From positions 1-64,000 of the forward strand of contig NZ_FIZY01000029.1 of the NCBI RefSeq assembly GCF_900060185.1: a DNA stretch of 64,000 nt, given 5' to 3'. The notes under the pieces were generated by a model. That model was not told the DNA's origin. It did no database searches and saw nothing but the letters and a program-made list of their open reading frames with translations. This DNA comes from Grimontia marina (GTDB taxonomy: Bacteria > Pseudomonadota > Gammaproteobacteria > Enterobacterales > Vibrionaceae). Shown here piece by piece: positions 35,632 to 44,592 of the stretch. The number at the start of each line of letters is the position of its first letter. The stretch's first letter is position 1. A program made the translations under genes and the position numbers.

Positions 35632-37245
35632 TTATTTCAGGTGCAGGTTATTGAGGATAATGACGCGCTTACCGCCGTCATACCAAACGGGCTGAACGTA
35701 TGGGTTTTCCTTCGTTGGCCAACCATCCACTTTCTTGGTGCTGTACTGGAACCAGGTTGGATTTGAGAATAATGGAATAAAAGGCAAGTTCTCTGCGGTA
35801 AACACTTGTAGCTTATCCAAAATCGCCTTTTGCTCTTCCGGTGAACCAGTTTGGCCAAAGCTGTCGATCAGCGCATCAATCTCAGCATCATTAACACCGT
35901 GACCCGCGTGCCAACTGTTGCCTACACGTGAAGAAGAGAAGTATTCCTGGTAAGCAATAATTGGATTTGTCGCTACCATCGACCAGTTTATAGCAACGTC
36001 ATATTCGCTCTTCTTGAGGTTCGCGTCATAAACCGCCCAGTCGACAGTTTTCACATTTGATTTGATACCGATTTCGTCGTAAAACTCAGTTACCATCTGT
36101 ACGACCTGAATCCAGTCTGTCCAGCCTGTGACAACCTCAATATCGAACTCCAATTTTGAGCCATCAGGGTTATCACGATAACCATCACCATCTACGTCTT
36201 TAACACCCGCTTTATCCTGATTGAATTCAGTGAGATGGCTGTATCTGTCGGAGATCTCTTTATTTATGCTCTTTTCATACAGCTCACCGATACCACCCGC
36301 GTTAAAGTTGGCGGTTGGATAGCCATATGCTGCGATATCAACAATCAGTTCGCGATCCAATGCCATTGATAGAGCCTGACGCACTTTCAGATCATTAAAC
36401 GGCACTTTCTTCGTATTCAGGTAAAGGTGAATCGCGTCATTGGCTGGATACCAAAAATGGTTGTTGTCCGGGTCACGCTTCACGAAAGTGCTTTCAATAT
36501 CAGCAATAAAGTTCGACCCCCAATCCACTTCACCTTTCATCAGTGCCGGCTGTATCTGAGAATTATCGTTGAATGAACGGAAGCTCACGCAATCAAGATA
36601 AGGACGTCCTTTAAGGTAATAGTGCGGGTTGCGGCAAAGCTCCATTTGCTGGGACTTGCGGTATTTAACTTGTGTCATTGGACCCGTACCTACCGGGTCA
36701 GGATTGGTAAAGGTGGTAGCATTGTCCACTTTTGACCAAACAGCCTTTGGTAGAATATGGTACTTTTCCAGATTCCAAATGAAGGTTGAATCTGGCTTCG
36801 CTAGCGTAAATGCAACGGAGTTATCAACCGTGACTTCTACCGACTGCAAGTTGCCGCCAGACCAAATACCCTTTGAGTCAAATGCGGGGTTCTCTTTGGT
36901 CAGCAGAAAGCTGTACGCCACATCTTCAGCAGTCAATAGCGAGCCATCAGACCACTTCAGCCCATTGCGCATTTTCACTGTGATAGTTTTCAAATCGTCT
37001 GAATAACCAGCCGATTCCGCGAGGCGAAAATCCGTCTCTCCAGTCATGTTATTAAACACCATTAAAGGCTCAAACATGATGCCGTGGAAGACGTCTTTCG
37101 TAGTATAAGGATTGTAATTATCGACAAAACCAGTCGTGATGATCGGCACGTTAAGCGTTCCACCTTGCTTGATGTCAGCCGCCTGAACACCCACAGTTAG
37201 TAACGCACTGCAAACGAGAGAAGCGAAGATTTTCTTGTTGTACAT
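35632..37245 (-). CDS. Periplasmic solute-binding protein, family 5 (oligosaccharide type)
   Basis: The 537-residue precursor has a signal peptide MYNKKIFASLVCSALLTVGV ending at QAA. Family 5 features include LNVPIITTGFVDNYNPYTTK, NGLKWSDGSLLTAEDVAYSF, KVRQALSMALDRELIVDIAA and ENLPFIPLFSNPTWFQYSTK. I chose the ATG at 37245, which has AAGGAC upstream and begins at the signal peptide. The upstream in-frame 64 codons are noncoding leader. It is first in the ABC operon, about 115 bp after a palindromic operator. A calcium-loop-like DVDGDGYRDNPDGS segment is present. I infer beta-1,3-glucan oligosaccharides as ligand from context only. Confidence 0.88.
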   Translation of the reverse strand: MYNKKIFASLVCSALLTVGVQAADIKQGGTLNVPIITTGFVDNYNPYTTKDVFHGIMFEPLMVFNNMTGETDFRLAESAGYSDDLKTITVKMRNGLKWSDGSLLTAEDVAYSFLLTKENPAFDSKGIWSGGNLQSVEVTVDNSVAFTLAKPDSTFIWNLEKYHILPKAVWSKVDNATTFTNPDPVGTGPMTQVKYRKSQQMELCRNPHYYLKGRPYLDCVSFRSFNDNSQIQPALMKGEVDWGSNFIADIESTFVKRDPDNNHFWYPANDAIHLYLNTKKVPFNDLKVRQALSMALDRELIVDIAAYGYPTANFNAGGIGELYEKSINKEISDRYSHLTEFNQDKAGVKDVDGDGYRDNPDGSKLEFDIEVVTGWTDWIQVVQMVTEFYDEIGIKSNVKTVDWAVYDANLKKSEYDVAINWSMVATNPIIAYQEYFSSSRVGNSWHAGHGVNDAEIDALIDSFGQTGSPEEQKAILDKLQVFTAENLPFIPLFSNPTWFQYSTKKVDGWPTKENPYVQPVWYDGGKRVIILNNLHLK

Positions 37246-37360
37246 CTTGCCGTCCTTTTTGTCGTTATATATCCAATCAGTTGACTGAAAAGCCCTTGCT
37301 GCTTTTGCAGTAAAACTTGAGTTATGAGCGTAGCCAATCACTTTCCGCACGATCACCCGT

Positions 37361-37376
37361 TTGAAAGCGCTTTCTT
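37361..37376. promoter_or_regulatory. LacI-type operator in front of the binding-protein gene
   Basis: TTGAAAGCGCTTTCTT contains the 12-bp perfect core GAAAGCGCTTTC (37363-37374). It lies about 116 bp upstream of the binding-protein start, in the leader of the ABC operon. Confidence 0.75.
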
Positions 37377-37533
37377 TGCGATAGATATTAAAAAATCCAA
37401 GGACTTCAACAAGCCATCTTTTACCTTTTTGTAACAATGATCACAAATACTTAATCATTGAATTATCATGAATATCAATAGTGAGAACGGTTACATCATT
37501 GCAGAATGGTGTGTGGTGACGATTGCAGGATTT

Positions 37534-37800
37534 TATACCCAAACAACCTGAAGATGCAGGATTCAGCGAGATTGACTGGCGTTATGATCGCGGCGTTCCT
37601 TTGCAGGTGTCGTCATCTCCATCAAAAAGGAACAACAAAGAGCACAACGTCAGTCAACTCGACCGAAGGGAGGCCTCCAATGCGCCCACATCTTCGTTAA
37701 ATCCCAAGGAAATAGAACGACTATTCCTCGTAAAATTTGCCTCGAATTAAACGCATTGATGCCCTTTGAATGCGAGCATCTGCAGGTCGTTTGGGTATGG
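37534..37800. repeat. Second MITE-like inverted-repeat element, about 266 bp
   Basis: The left end ATACCCAAACAACCTGAAGA matches the reverse complement of the right end (ATACCCAAACGACCTGCAGA) with only two differences in 20 bp. Both continue into GATGC-like sequence. The interior has only short chance frames. I recall similar ATACCCAAnnnACCTGAAGATGC repeats as common in Vibrionaceae genomes. It lies between the ABC operon promoter and the DUF4157 gene and is unrelated to the element at 24892. Confidence 0.7.
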
Positions 37801-38043
37801 GTGTAGGGGGAGAAACTCTATACACCCGTAAAAACATTAAACCACACCAGAAAAGACAGTATCTAGAGCTTACCGCTCAGCCTAACTGATCGGTTCTGCA
37901 TGAAGCCGGGAATTGAAAGGTTTCTTGATAACCAACCGTCAGGCCTTCTTTCTGAGTTCATGCTTAGGATTATCTAAAAATAGACATGTTGGGAAATCTA
38001 GCTACCTAGACTTAAACCTGAGTTCACTTCACGGTACCTCGCA

Positions 38044-39420
38044 TTGTTTACTTATGATAAATCTGCAGAGGGTAATTCGGAGTTGTCAAACGCCCGCTCC
38101 CAGCTCTCGCATTCAAAATTATCCTCTCCTTCGCCGTTAACGATTGGAACCACCGATCATCCTCTAGAAAAAGAGGCTGATCGTATCGCAAATGAAATAA
38201 TGAGCGGTGCAAGGCCAACTGCCACTTCAATATGTCGTTGCGGAGGCTCCTGCCCAAATTGTCAACAAGCCCCTTCGACATCCCGTTTGATACAACGTCG
38301 AAGTGTATCGCCTTTGAATCAAGGCAATATTAAAGCGCCGCCCTCTGTTACTGCAACTCTAGCAAGCCAAGGAAGACCTCTCGATAACCAAACAAGAGCG
38401 TTTATGGAACCAAGGTTTGGTATGCGTTTTTCTAATGTCAGAATCCATGATGGTGCAAATGCAGCAAAATCGACCGATGACATTCATGCAAAGGCATACA
38501 CCTGTGGTAACCACATTGTTTTCGCAAGAAACCAATACAAACCCAACACTGACCACGGCAGAAAGCTGCTAGCACATGAGCTGACTCATGTCATTCAGCA
38601 AAGTGGAGGCAGCAGGTTTATTCAACGCTTTCCTAACCCTGCGCCACCGCCAGCTCCTTATACTCCTGGTAGGCCAGCTCATAACCACCCTGCGATTGGC
38701 GCCTGGCCGCTGGTTCAGGCCAACGCGCGAAGCATCTGCAAAGCAATAAGAACCACCATCAATTTACCAGGAGGAGGATCAGTCTCGGTGTGGAACCGGC
38801 CCACCACAATTAAAGAAAAGTCGGAATGTGCTTGCGCCGTGCTGTCACCACTTAGTGTGTTAACTGCGGCCAAACATATTCAGATGCGGAACAAACCTCT
38901 CGCCGTTGCTCATCTTGACCACTATATCTCCGGAGGTGGGGCAGACTTTGTCGAGCACACAAACCTTGATAATTTGATGAAAACGGATGCCGGTGCCCGG
39001 GGAGTCGTCGCCAATGCTATCGCTAGTGCAGACAGAGGAAATGTATTCATTCGTCAGGGTCATTATTCAGACGAAAACTTCAGATTAGCATTTGGCGGTA
39101 TAGACAGGGTTGATTACCAGGTTAACCGGACCGCTTCCACCGTCGACGTATGGTTCAAAGACAGATACGACTTCCACCCCGCAGGATTTGGGTATACCAA
39201 CCTCGGTACAGGAGATTACGCACCACCAGGGAGACCAACCAACTGTGTCCACGCTGCCGCAGTAGAAGCCAAAAGCTCAGGTGCGGCTGATTATTGGATG
39301 TTTGGTCATGCAACCTTACCTCTAAGTCTGATTACAGGGGGTTCTACAGGCTCTTCTGGGTCTGGTTCAACAGGAAGTTCATCGGGAGGATCCGGTTCTG
39401 ACGGGGAAACGGATATATAA
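38044..39420 (+). CDS. DUF4157 (HELTH) metallopeptidase-like protein, eCIS-effector type
   Basis: This 458-residue protein is modular. Residues 1-50 are low-complexity. EKEADRIANEIM and a cysteine cluster CRCGGSCPNCQ then precede a DUF4157 domain (about 105-185: PLDNQTRAFMEPRFGMRFSN, VRIHDGANAAKS, AKAYTCGNHIVFA). The domain ends in the zinc-binding LLAHELTHVIQQ (HExxH). A proline-rich linker leads to a C-terminal domain of about 220 residues that I do not recognise. That domain has VWFKDRYDFHPAGFGYTN and PTNCVHAAAVEAKSSGAADY, and ends in a Gly/Ser tail. DUF4157 is the leader domain of many toxins loaded into extracellular contractile injection systems. No such system is visible nearby. The start is TTG at 38044 with a weak ribosome-binding site; TTG at 38083 is an alternative. 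Confidence 0.75.
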   Translation: MFTYDKSAEGNSELSNARSQLSHSKLSSPSPLTIGTTDHPLEKEADRIANEIMSGARPTATSICRCGGSCPNCQQAPSTSRLIQRRSVSPLNQGNIKAPPSVTATLASQGRPLDNQTRAFMEPRFGMRFSNVRIHDGANAAKSTDDIHAKAYTCGNHIVFARNQYKPNTDHGRKLLAHELTHVIQQSGGSRFIQRFPNPAPPPAPYTPGRPAHNHPAIGAWPLVQANARSICKAIRTTINLPGGGSVSVWNRPTTIKEKSECACAVLSPLSVLTAAKHIQMRNKPLAVAHLDHYISGGGADFVEHTNLDNLMKTDAGARGVVANAIASADRGNVFIRQGHYSDENFRLAFGGIDRVDYQVNRTASTVDVWFKDRYDFHPAGFGYTNLGTGDYAPPGRPTNCVHAAAVEAKSSGAADYWMFGHATLPLSLITGGSTGSSGSGSTGSSSGGSGSDGETDI

Positions 39421-39506
39421 TCTTGTTATCAACAAAAGAGCTACTTGAGCTCCCTCATTAGAGAAAGATAGAGTTAATTTATATAGGCAATTGTCGTCCA
39501 CATATC

Positions 39507-39584
39507 TCAAACGATAAGCGCCATGACATTGCCGGTGAACGCGCTCACGGCTATCCCGCCTGCGCCGCCGATGATAAGTGCCAT
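39507..39584 (-). CDS. Possible 25-residue hydrophobic glycine-rich peptide
   Basis: A short frame starts MALIIGGAGGIAVSAF and ends NVMALIV. It has a good ribosome-binding site (AAGGA with about 8 bases to the ATG). It lies after the terminators that follow the GH17 gene, so it would need its own promoter. The composition suits a membrane peptide, for example a type I toxin-like or bacteriocin-like peptide. It could equally be a chance frame. I know of no named relative. Confidence 0.3.
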   Translation of the reverse strand: MALIIGGAGGIAVSAFTGNVMALIV

Positions 39585-39664
39585 CTGTTCTTTCCTTGAA
39601 TGTTTTTATGGGTGACACCCCTACATGGAAAGAAACGCGTAAAAAACTGAGCGGAAAAACGAAA

Positions 39665-39708
39665 AAAAGCCCCAAAGCGTGAGATGAATCACGATTTAGG
39701 GCCTTTTG
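39665..39708 (-). terminator. Strong terminator-like hairpin, minus strand
   Basis: AAAGCCCCAAAGCGTGA pairs with TCACGATTTAGGGCCTTT with a few mismatches. Read on the minus strand it is followed by a run of seven T. It is the second hairpin downstream of the GH17 gene. Confidence 0.6.
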
Positions 39709-39728
39709 CCTATTCCAAACGAAAAGAC

Positions 39729-39759
39729 AAAAGGGGAAGCATCAAAGCCTCCCCTTTTT
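39729..39759. terminator. Terminator after the GH17 gene
   Basis: AAAAGGGGA pairs with TCCCCTTTT around an AGCATCAAAGCC loop. It lies about 40 bp past the GH17 stop, with T-rich flanks on both strands. Confidence 0.7.
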
Positions 39760-39799
39760 CATTAGCAGTTGTTTTTCTCTGCAATGCTAGAGAATTCTA

Positions 39800-42700
39800 T
39801 TACTTGCTGAAGTAAATATCATCGATAGTAATATTTACAGGCTGGCTCATATCAGTTCTAGCAGCAGTGATAATAAGTTGCGCAACTGCGCTTCTCGACA
39901 AAGAACCAGAGGAATGAACACTCACAAAATCATCTAGAGGCAAAGCCAGTGTAACTACACCTTCCGTTGCAGTTACGCCCTTGCTGATAGCGCTAGTTTC
40001 ACCATCACCTCCTTCATGAATAGATAGTTTAATATCTAGCGCTTGACCCGTCAGCAACGTATCAACCTGATATGTCATATTGAAGGTCGTGAAGCCAGTG
40101 GCATCAAACGCCGACGACGAGAAATCTATCGCTCCATAGGCTTGATTCGCCCCAACATTAATCACTTTTGCTGGGCTGTCATTCAAAGTTCCATCCACTA
40201 TTGAACTAGCTGAGTCATTCCATAACGCTCCCCATTCGGTCACTGTGATATCCGTATAGTCATCGCTGAATATAGAAACAACATCCGCAGTGGTATCTAC
40301 ATGACCGCCGGTGCCGCCATCTTTACCACCATCAGTGCCGCCATCAGTGCCACTATCGGTAGCCGTCGGCGAGACAATGACATTGTCAATCAGGTACTTA
40401 GAGCCATAGCCCGTTTCCCACTTAGGAAATACCATGATGACGTCTATATTTGTCAGGTCTAAGCCTTCGTTTGATAGGTCACTCAATCTAAACGTATAGG
40501 TTTTCCAAGTGTTCAATTCTGGTACAGAGTCCAGTTCAGTATTTTGGTCAAACTCCACAGCTTTATTTAGATCTAACTGTACAGCTTCACCCGGGTTGCC
40601 ATTTTGGTCACCACCGTTTGATTCCACTTTGAAATTCCAAACTGTTGCTGGTGTAGCGCCATCTTCGAGCAATTTAATATCAAACGAAATAACGCCATCA
40701 ACCATCCAAGCATTCACATCAAGTGGGTTAGACGGCTCTCCTTTACGTGTATTAAAGCCATTTACAGATGGTGTAGACAAAATCTCGAAAGAGGTAGCCG
40801 CACCATGTGCAGGATCACTATCCATTACAACTGGAGGAATGGCATCAGTAGCATTATTCCAAGCAACCCACTCCGGATTCGCTGCATCGTTAAAGATCAC
40901 GATTGGAGTATCACCTGTTGTGCCGCCGTCAGTACCACCATCGGTGCCGCCGTCAGTGCCACCATCGGTACCACCATCGGTACCACCACTTTGAGCGCCA
41001 AAAGAGATATTATCAAAATGCATTGTCACATCACTATCTCTTGAAAATTCACCACTCGGGTCAAAGTCTGGGAATACCACTAGCTTAGTTACTGTGTTTG
41101 CTAGGGATTGGCTAGAGAAATCAAAGGTCAGCTCCTGCCACTCGCCAACGTTTGAGTAATCAGCCTTAACCTGAATACCGGCTCGGTCCGCATTCTCAAA
41201 TTTGACTGTCACTGGGCCAGCAGTGTCTTTAAGTACCATCATCTTAACGACGTTATTGGTATCATCTAGCACATAAGGCTCGAAGCTTGCCGTTGATGCA
41301 CCTGCCCAGTGTTTACCACCAGCACGAGCAATCAGCTTCGCTACGTTACCTGAGGTGTTCTCTCCTGAAGAATTTGGATTCGGAACAAGCTCAACCGCAG
41401 GGTCGTCATCATTTTCGAACACTTCCCATATTGTTGCGTCCGTTTCAAAATCGAAAGTTTCTGGTGCACTTGAAGTACCACCATCGGTTCCGCCGTCAAT
41501 CGAATCATAATCTGCCAAAGCGAGGTCACTAATTTGAACCGAGCCTGGCTGTTCTATGATGATCGCGAGTCTGTTCATATCAGTGTAAGCAGGCAGCGGA
41601 ATTTTCATCTCCACCCAACCATTGCCCACATCCGTTCCATCTGCCAGAGAATAAACATTCGCTGTTTCTGCGTCGGAAGTAGTTAGAAAAGAAACTTTAA
41701 GTGAATCGAGAGTCGTTTTCGCTTTGAATACAGCGTCTGTATATTGCGTGGCATCGACTGTACCATTCGAACGCCAAGCGACTGCACCCCAGTTCACCGT
41801 AGAGAGCCGAATTACTGGATTGTAGGTTCTGTCATAGCCACCTCCAAGGCTCGCACCGCCGTCACCATTCCAGATATCTATATTTTCCAACGGCACAGTT
41901 TGCGCCTGATCTGTGTAGAAAATATAACCTGCATTTGGAGGAGTCGGCCCAGTAACGGTTTCACGCCCCTGGCACCTTGGATCTTTTTCGGCAAAATACA
42001 AGCTATTTTCATTTGCAGGATCGGTTCTATCACCAGACTTACTAAAACGAATGTTCCTAAATTGAACCGAACCGGTATTACCATTTGCCGAGCTGACAAA
42101 AAATGGTGCAGTAACATCAGTGATGTCTGGTGAAGCCCCCGCTGTACTCATCTCTGAAATTTTGATTCTATAAGTCTGCCAGTCGGTTGTGACCGCGCGG
42201 CTACTATTGCCAGCAAGAGAGATACTGTTCATAGACTGAGGTCTACTGGAACTGCCGAAAACACCAGTGCTAAAGCCAACACTGATTCCGCTATCCAGCA
42301 AGTAACCGTCGTTATCCGCTTCTTGTTTGACATCAAAAATGAAGTAGCCATTTTCAAACCCTGCTAGGTTTTGACCAACATCACCTGGCTCATTAATACC
42401 TGGAACATCGAGGCTTGCACCCCAACCAAACGAAGCTTTAGGTTTTACAGGGACAACAACTAGTGTGTTTGCGTTGCCATCAACACCGATCCATGAGGTT
42501 TCACCTTCCCAAATAGTAGTACTCAAAGATTTTTGAATTTCATCTGCGAATACCGCATATGTGTCACCGCTAACCTTTTGGTTGTAAGGGTAGGCATAAG
42601 GAATAGGTAAAATGTCACAAATGACAGCTGCTGAATCACCAGAGTAAGATTGACGGATTGATACGCCTTCACGCGTTAAATTGCTGTAACTACCACTAGC

Positions 42701-43936
42701 AACTTTATCCCAAACTGCATATTTCGCCGATCCGTCCAATTCAAACAAACCAAAATGCTGTTCAGAATGACCACCGTTGCTTGCTTCGCCTTTCCAAGGC
42801 TCATCAAATGCCTCGAATAAGAACATTGACATGCCATTCTGGTCTAGTTTTGCTTTTAACTTATCGTAGAAAGCTTTTTGTTTGTATTCATCGGCTGCAC
42901 CCGTGCCATCATCACCGAAGCCATCAGTTGAATAGGACGCCCATCCTGTCTCACCAATATGTATTTGTTTGTTTGGATCGATTTTTCTAACAGCATTTTG
43001 TACAGCCAGTATTTGCCTTTCTGCTTCTTCGACAGCGCGCGTCATGGCAAGGTCTGCTTGCTCTGTAATATTTAAAGACTGCTCATCAAGAGGGACATTC
43101 CAGAATACAGAGTTGTGCTTGGTGTCGTGGAATGGATAAGAGTGAACCGAAACGTAATCGACTGCCTCTATCAACGATTCAATGTCATCTGCATGTTGGT
43201 TGTAGTAATCACTCGCCACTTCACGCGCCCAGACCGCCCAGTTGTCAGAGCTGGTAATCCAAACATCAGAGCCTATGTCTCCTCTGGCCTTAGCACTTTG
43301 AAGCTGATTAACACGCTTGAGGATAATGGAAGGAACAACACGATATTCACGCGCCCACTCAACCATTGACTCATTGCCCACTGCGATGACTTTGATTATG
43401 TCTTTGTATTTCGATGCTAATGCAATTGCCTTTGACATCTCATTGTCGTTGTCAGGGTTCTCTGTATCATGGATTACGGCAACATCTTCTGGGGGGAAAG
43501 AGTTCAGCGCATCAATCCAAACGCCAAGCATCACGTACATCTCGAAGTTTGAATCATCAAGTTTCAACTCTCGGATGGCTTGAAGCAGATTTTCAGTATC
43601 CGAGTACTTTTGAGTGTTGTACGTGCGAATAACTCTGATTCCCGTCTCATGCATGATCCGCAAGTCTTCTTTCAGATCTTGAACCGACTGAACGGTTGCT
43701 TCACTGCGCGAGGTATCACGAAATGAACCATAAGACATCGCCTGAAGAGATGTTGTGCCTAACACAGGGTCACCCGACACAGATTTCGGAAAGTTTCCGG
43801 TAGGTGCAGGGTTAGGTGACAAATCACTAGATGGAACAAAAGGGTTTGTAACTGGCTCATCACCGCCACCACCACATGCACCAAGGGCAAGTGACAGTGA
43901 TACTGCGAGAGCCATTTTTGCTAAGTTGTTTTTCAT
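39800..43936 (-). CDS. Multimodular GH17 beta-1,3-glucanase lipoprotein
   Basis: The 1378-residue protein has a lipoprotein signal (LSLALGAC, lipid-carrying Cys, then GGGG). A GH17 catalytic domain follows at about residues 60-415: IRVIRTYNTQKYSD, the acid/base Glu in IKVIAVGNESM (about 190), VSVHSYPFHD, the nucleophile Glu in IHIGETGWAS (about 325) and LFEAFDEPWKG. About five beta-sandwich modules resembling galactose-binding/ExoP-type carbohydrate-binding domains come next. They are separated by linkers of TDGG repeats (about residues 830, 990 and 1195). GH17 enzymes cut laminarin-type beta-1,3-glucans. The long tail should hold the enzyme on glucan at the cell surface. It has its own promoter with a 26-bp palindromic operator and is divergent from the porin gene. 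Confidence 0.88.
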   Translation of the reverse strand: MKNNLAKMALAVSLSLALGACGGGGDEPVTNPFVPSSDLSPNPAPTGNFPKSVSGDPVLGTTSLQAMSYGSFRDTSRSEATVQSVQDLKEDLRIMHETGIRVIRTYNTQKYSDTENLLQAIRELKLDDSNFEMYVMLGVWIDALNSFPPEDVAVIHDTENPDNDNEMSKAIALASKYKDIIKVIAVGNESMVEWAREYRVVPSIILKRVNQLQSAKARGDIGSDVWITSSDNWAVWAREVASDYYNQHADDIESLIEAVDYVSVHSYPFHDTKHNSVFWNVPLDEQSLNITEQADLAMTRAVEEAERQILAVQNAVRKIDPNKQIHIGETGWASYSTDGFGDDGTGAADEYKQKAFYDKLKAKLDQNGMSMFLFEAFDEPWKGEASNGGHSEQHFGLFELDGSAKYAVWDKVASGSYSNLTREGVSIRQSYSGDSAAVICDILPIPYAYPYNQKVSGDTYAVFADEIQKSLSTTIWEGETSWIGVDGNANTLVVVPVKPKASFGWGASLDVPGINEPGDVGQNLAGFENGYFIFDVKQEADNDGYLLDSGISVGFSTGVFGSSSRPQSMNSISLAGNSSRAVTTDWQTYRIKISEMSTAGASPDITDVTAPFFVSSANGNTGSVQFRNIRFSKSGDRTDPANENSLYFAEKDPRCQGRETVTGPTPPNAGYIFYTDQAQTVPLENIDIWNGDGGASLGGGYDRTYNPVIRLSTVNWGAVAWRSNGTVDATQYTDAVFKAKTTLDSLKVSFLTTSDAETANVYSLADGTDVGNGWVEMKIPLPAYTDMNRLAIIIEQPGSVQISDLALADYDSIDGGTDGGTSSAPETFDFETDATIWEVFENDDDPAVELVPNPNSSGENTSGNVAKLIARAGGKHWAGASTASFEPYVLDDTNNVVKMMVLKDTAGPVTVKFENADRAGIQVKADYSNVGEWQELTFDFSSQSLANTVTKLVVFPDFDPSGEFSRDSDVTMHFDNISFGAQSGGTDGGTDGGTDGGTDGGTDGGTTGDTPIVIFNDAANPEWVAWNNATDAIPPVVMDSDPAHGAATSFEILSTPSVNGFNTRKGEPSNPLDVNAWMVDGVISFDIKLLEDGATPATVWNFKVESNGGDQNGNPGEAVQLDLNKAVEFDQNTELDSVPELNTWKTYTFRLSDLSNEGLDLTNIDVIMVFPKWETGYGSKYLIDNVIVSPTATDSGTDGGTDGGKDGGTGGHVDTTADVVSIFSDDYTDITVTEWGALWNDSASSIVDGTLNDSPAKVINVGANQAYGAIDFSSSAFDATGFTTFNMTYQVDTLLTGQALDIKLSIHEGGDGETSAISKGVTATEGVVTLALPLDDFVSVHSSGSLSRSAVAQLIITAARTDMSQPVNITIDDIYFSK
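40921..40988. repeat. DNA tandem repeat encoding the TDGG linker
   Basis: A 12-bp unit of the type CCGCCGTCAGTR / CCACCATCGGTR alternates about five to six times, encoding TDGG repeats between the third and fourth accessory modules of the GH17 protein. Shorter versions lie at about 40308-40360 and 41478-41510. Confidence 0.8.
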
Positions 43937-44045
43937 CGTATTAATCCGTTACAGCTGTTATATCGGCTAAGGGAAGTTCGTTGGCTTGTCCTTTGCCTGA
44001 TTCCAACCACCAGAATGTTGATGGACTTTACGCTCAGCGTCCCAC

Positions 44046-44071
44046 CATTAAAGAAAGCGCTTTCTTTAATG
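44046..44071. promoter_or_regulatory. 26-bp perfect palindromic operator upstream of the GH17 gene
   Basis: A perfect palindrome centred at 44058/44059 with the core AAGAAAGCGCTTTCTT extends to CATTA/TAATG at its ends. It lies 110-135 bp upstream of the GH17 start, in the divergent region shared with the porin. Confidence 0.85.
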
Positions 44072-44542
44072 AATTAGCAAAACCCGAGATTCGGTCACCA
44101 CCCATCACTCGAGGACAACTACTAGCATTTGTAACGATATTGTTATGGAGGCACTTTGTACAGACTCATTAATGAGACATTGCTAATTTAATAAAAAATA
44201 AATATCTATATGATTTATATGTATTTATTTAAATTTAGTCGTTGAGTGTAGTTTCAAAGAATATGACTATAACCCTGTACAGGCAATCTTTAAAACCAAC
44301 TAAAAGTTACGAATTTGTAATGATTATGTGATCGAATGCTGATTTTAGGTTAGTCATATTTGCGATCAACATCTCTGATAAATTAATGTCCGCTGTACCA
44401 ACGCTTTCTTTAGTTTGTCACACATCTGGGATAGCACCCCGAGAGGTTCAAACAAAAGAAAGGTAAAAACTCCCGAATATAATGGTCTTATACTGCTTAC
44501 GCCACCCAGCAGAACTGGGGCTCTCGTCGGGAAACTCAATCA
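44072..44542. other. Divergent regulatory region between GH17 and porin genes
   Basis: This 471-bp noncoding, AT-rich stretch lies between the two operators. A possible operator half-site, GCTTTCTTTA, is at 44403-44412. A TGTGA half-site of CRP type is near 44325, but its partner is poor. No gene is evident. Confidence 0.45.
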
Positions 44543-44566
44543 TTACAAGAAAGCGCTTTCTTGTAA
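44543..44566. promoter_or_regulatory. 24-bp perfect palindromic operator upstream of the porin gene
   Basis: A perfect palindrome centred at 44554/44555 contains AAGAAAGCGCTTTCTT and extends to TTAC/GTAA. It lies 27-50 bp before the porin start, well placed to block initiation or elongation. Confidence 0.85.
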
Positions 44567-44592
44567 CTGATGATTTTTTGATGGAGTAAGGA

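Noticed and set aside
37506-37750. Two overlapping short frames upstream of the DUF4157 gene
   Set aside because: They fall inside the inverted-repeat element at 37534-37800 and match no protein family.
40921-40988. Short tandem repeats considered as a CRISPR or noncoding array
   Set aside because: The repeats are 12 bp without spacers and keep the reading frame of the GH17 gene, encoding TDGG linkers.
43981-44172. Frame of 63 codons upstream of the GH17 gene
   Set aside because: It contains the 26-bp palindromic operator and lies in a divergent promoter region; no ribosome-binding site is seen.
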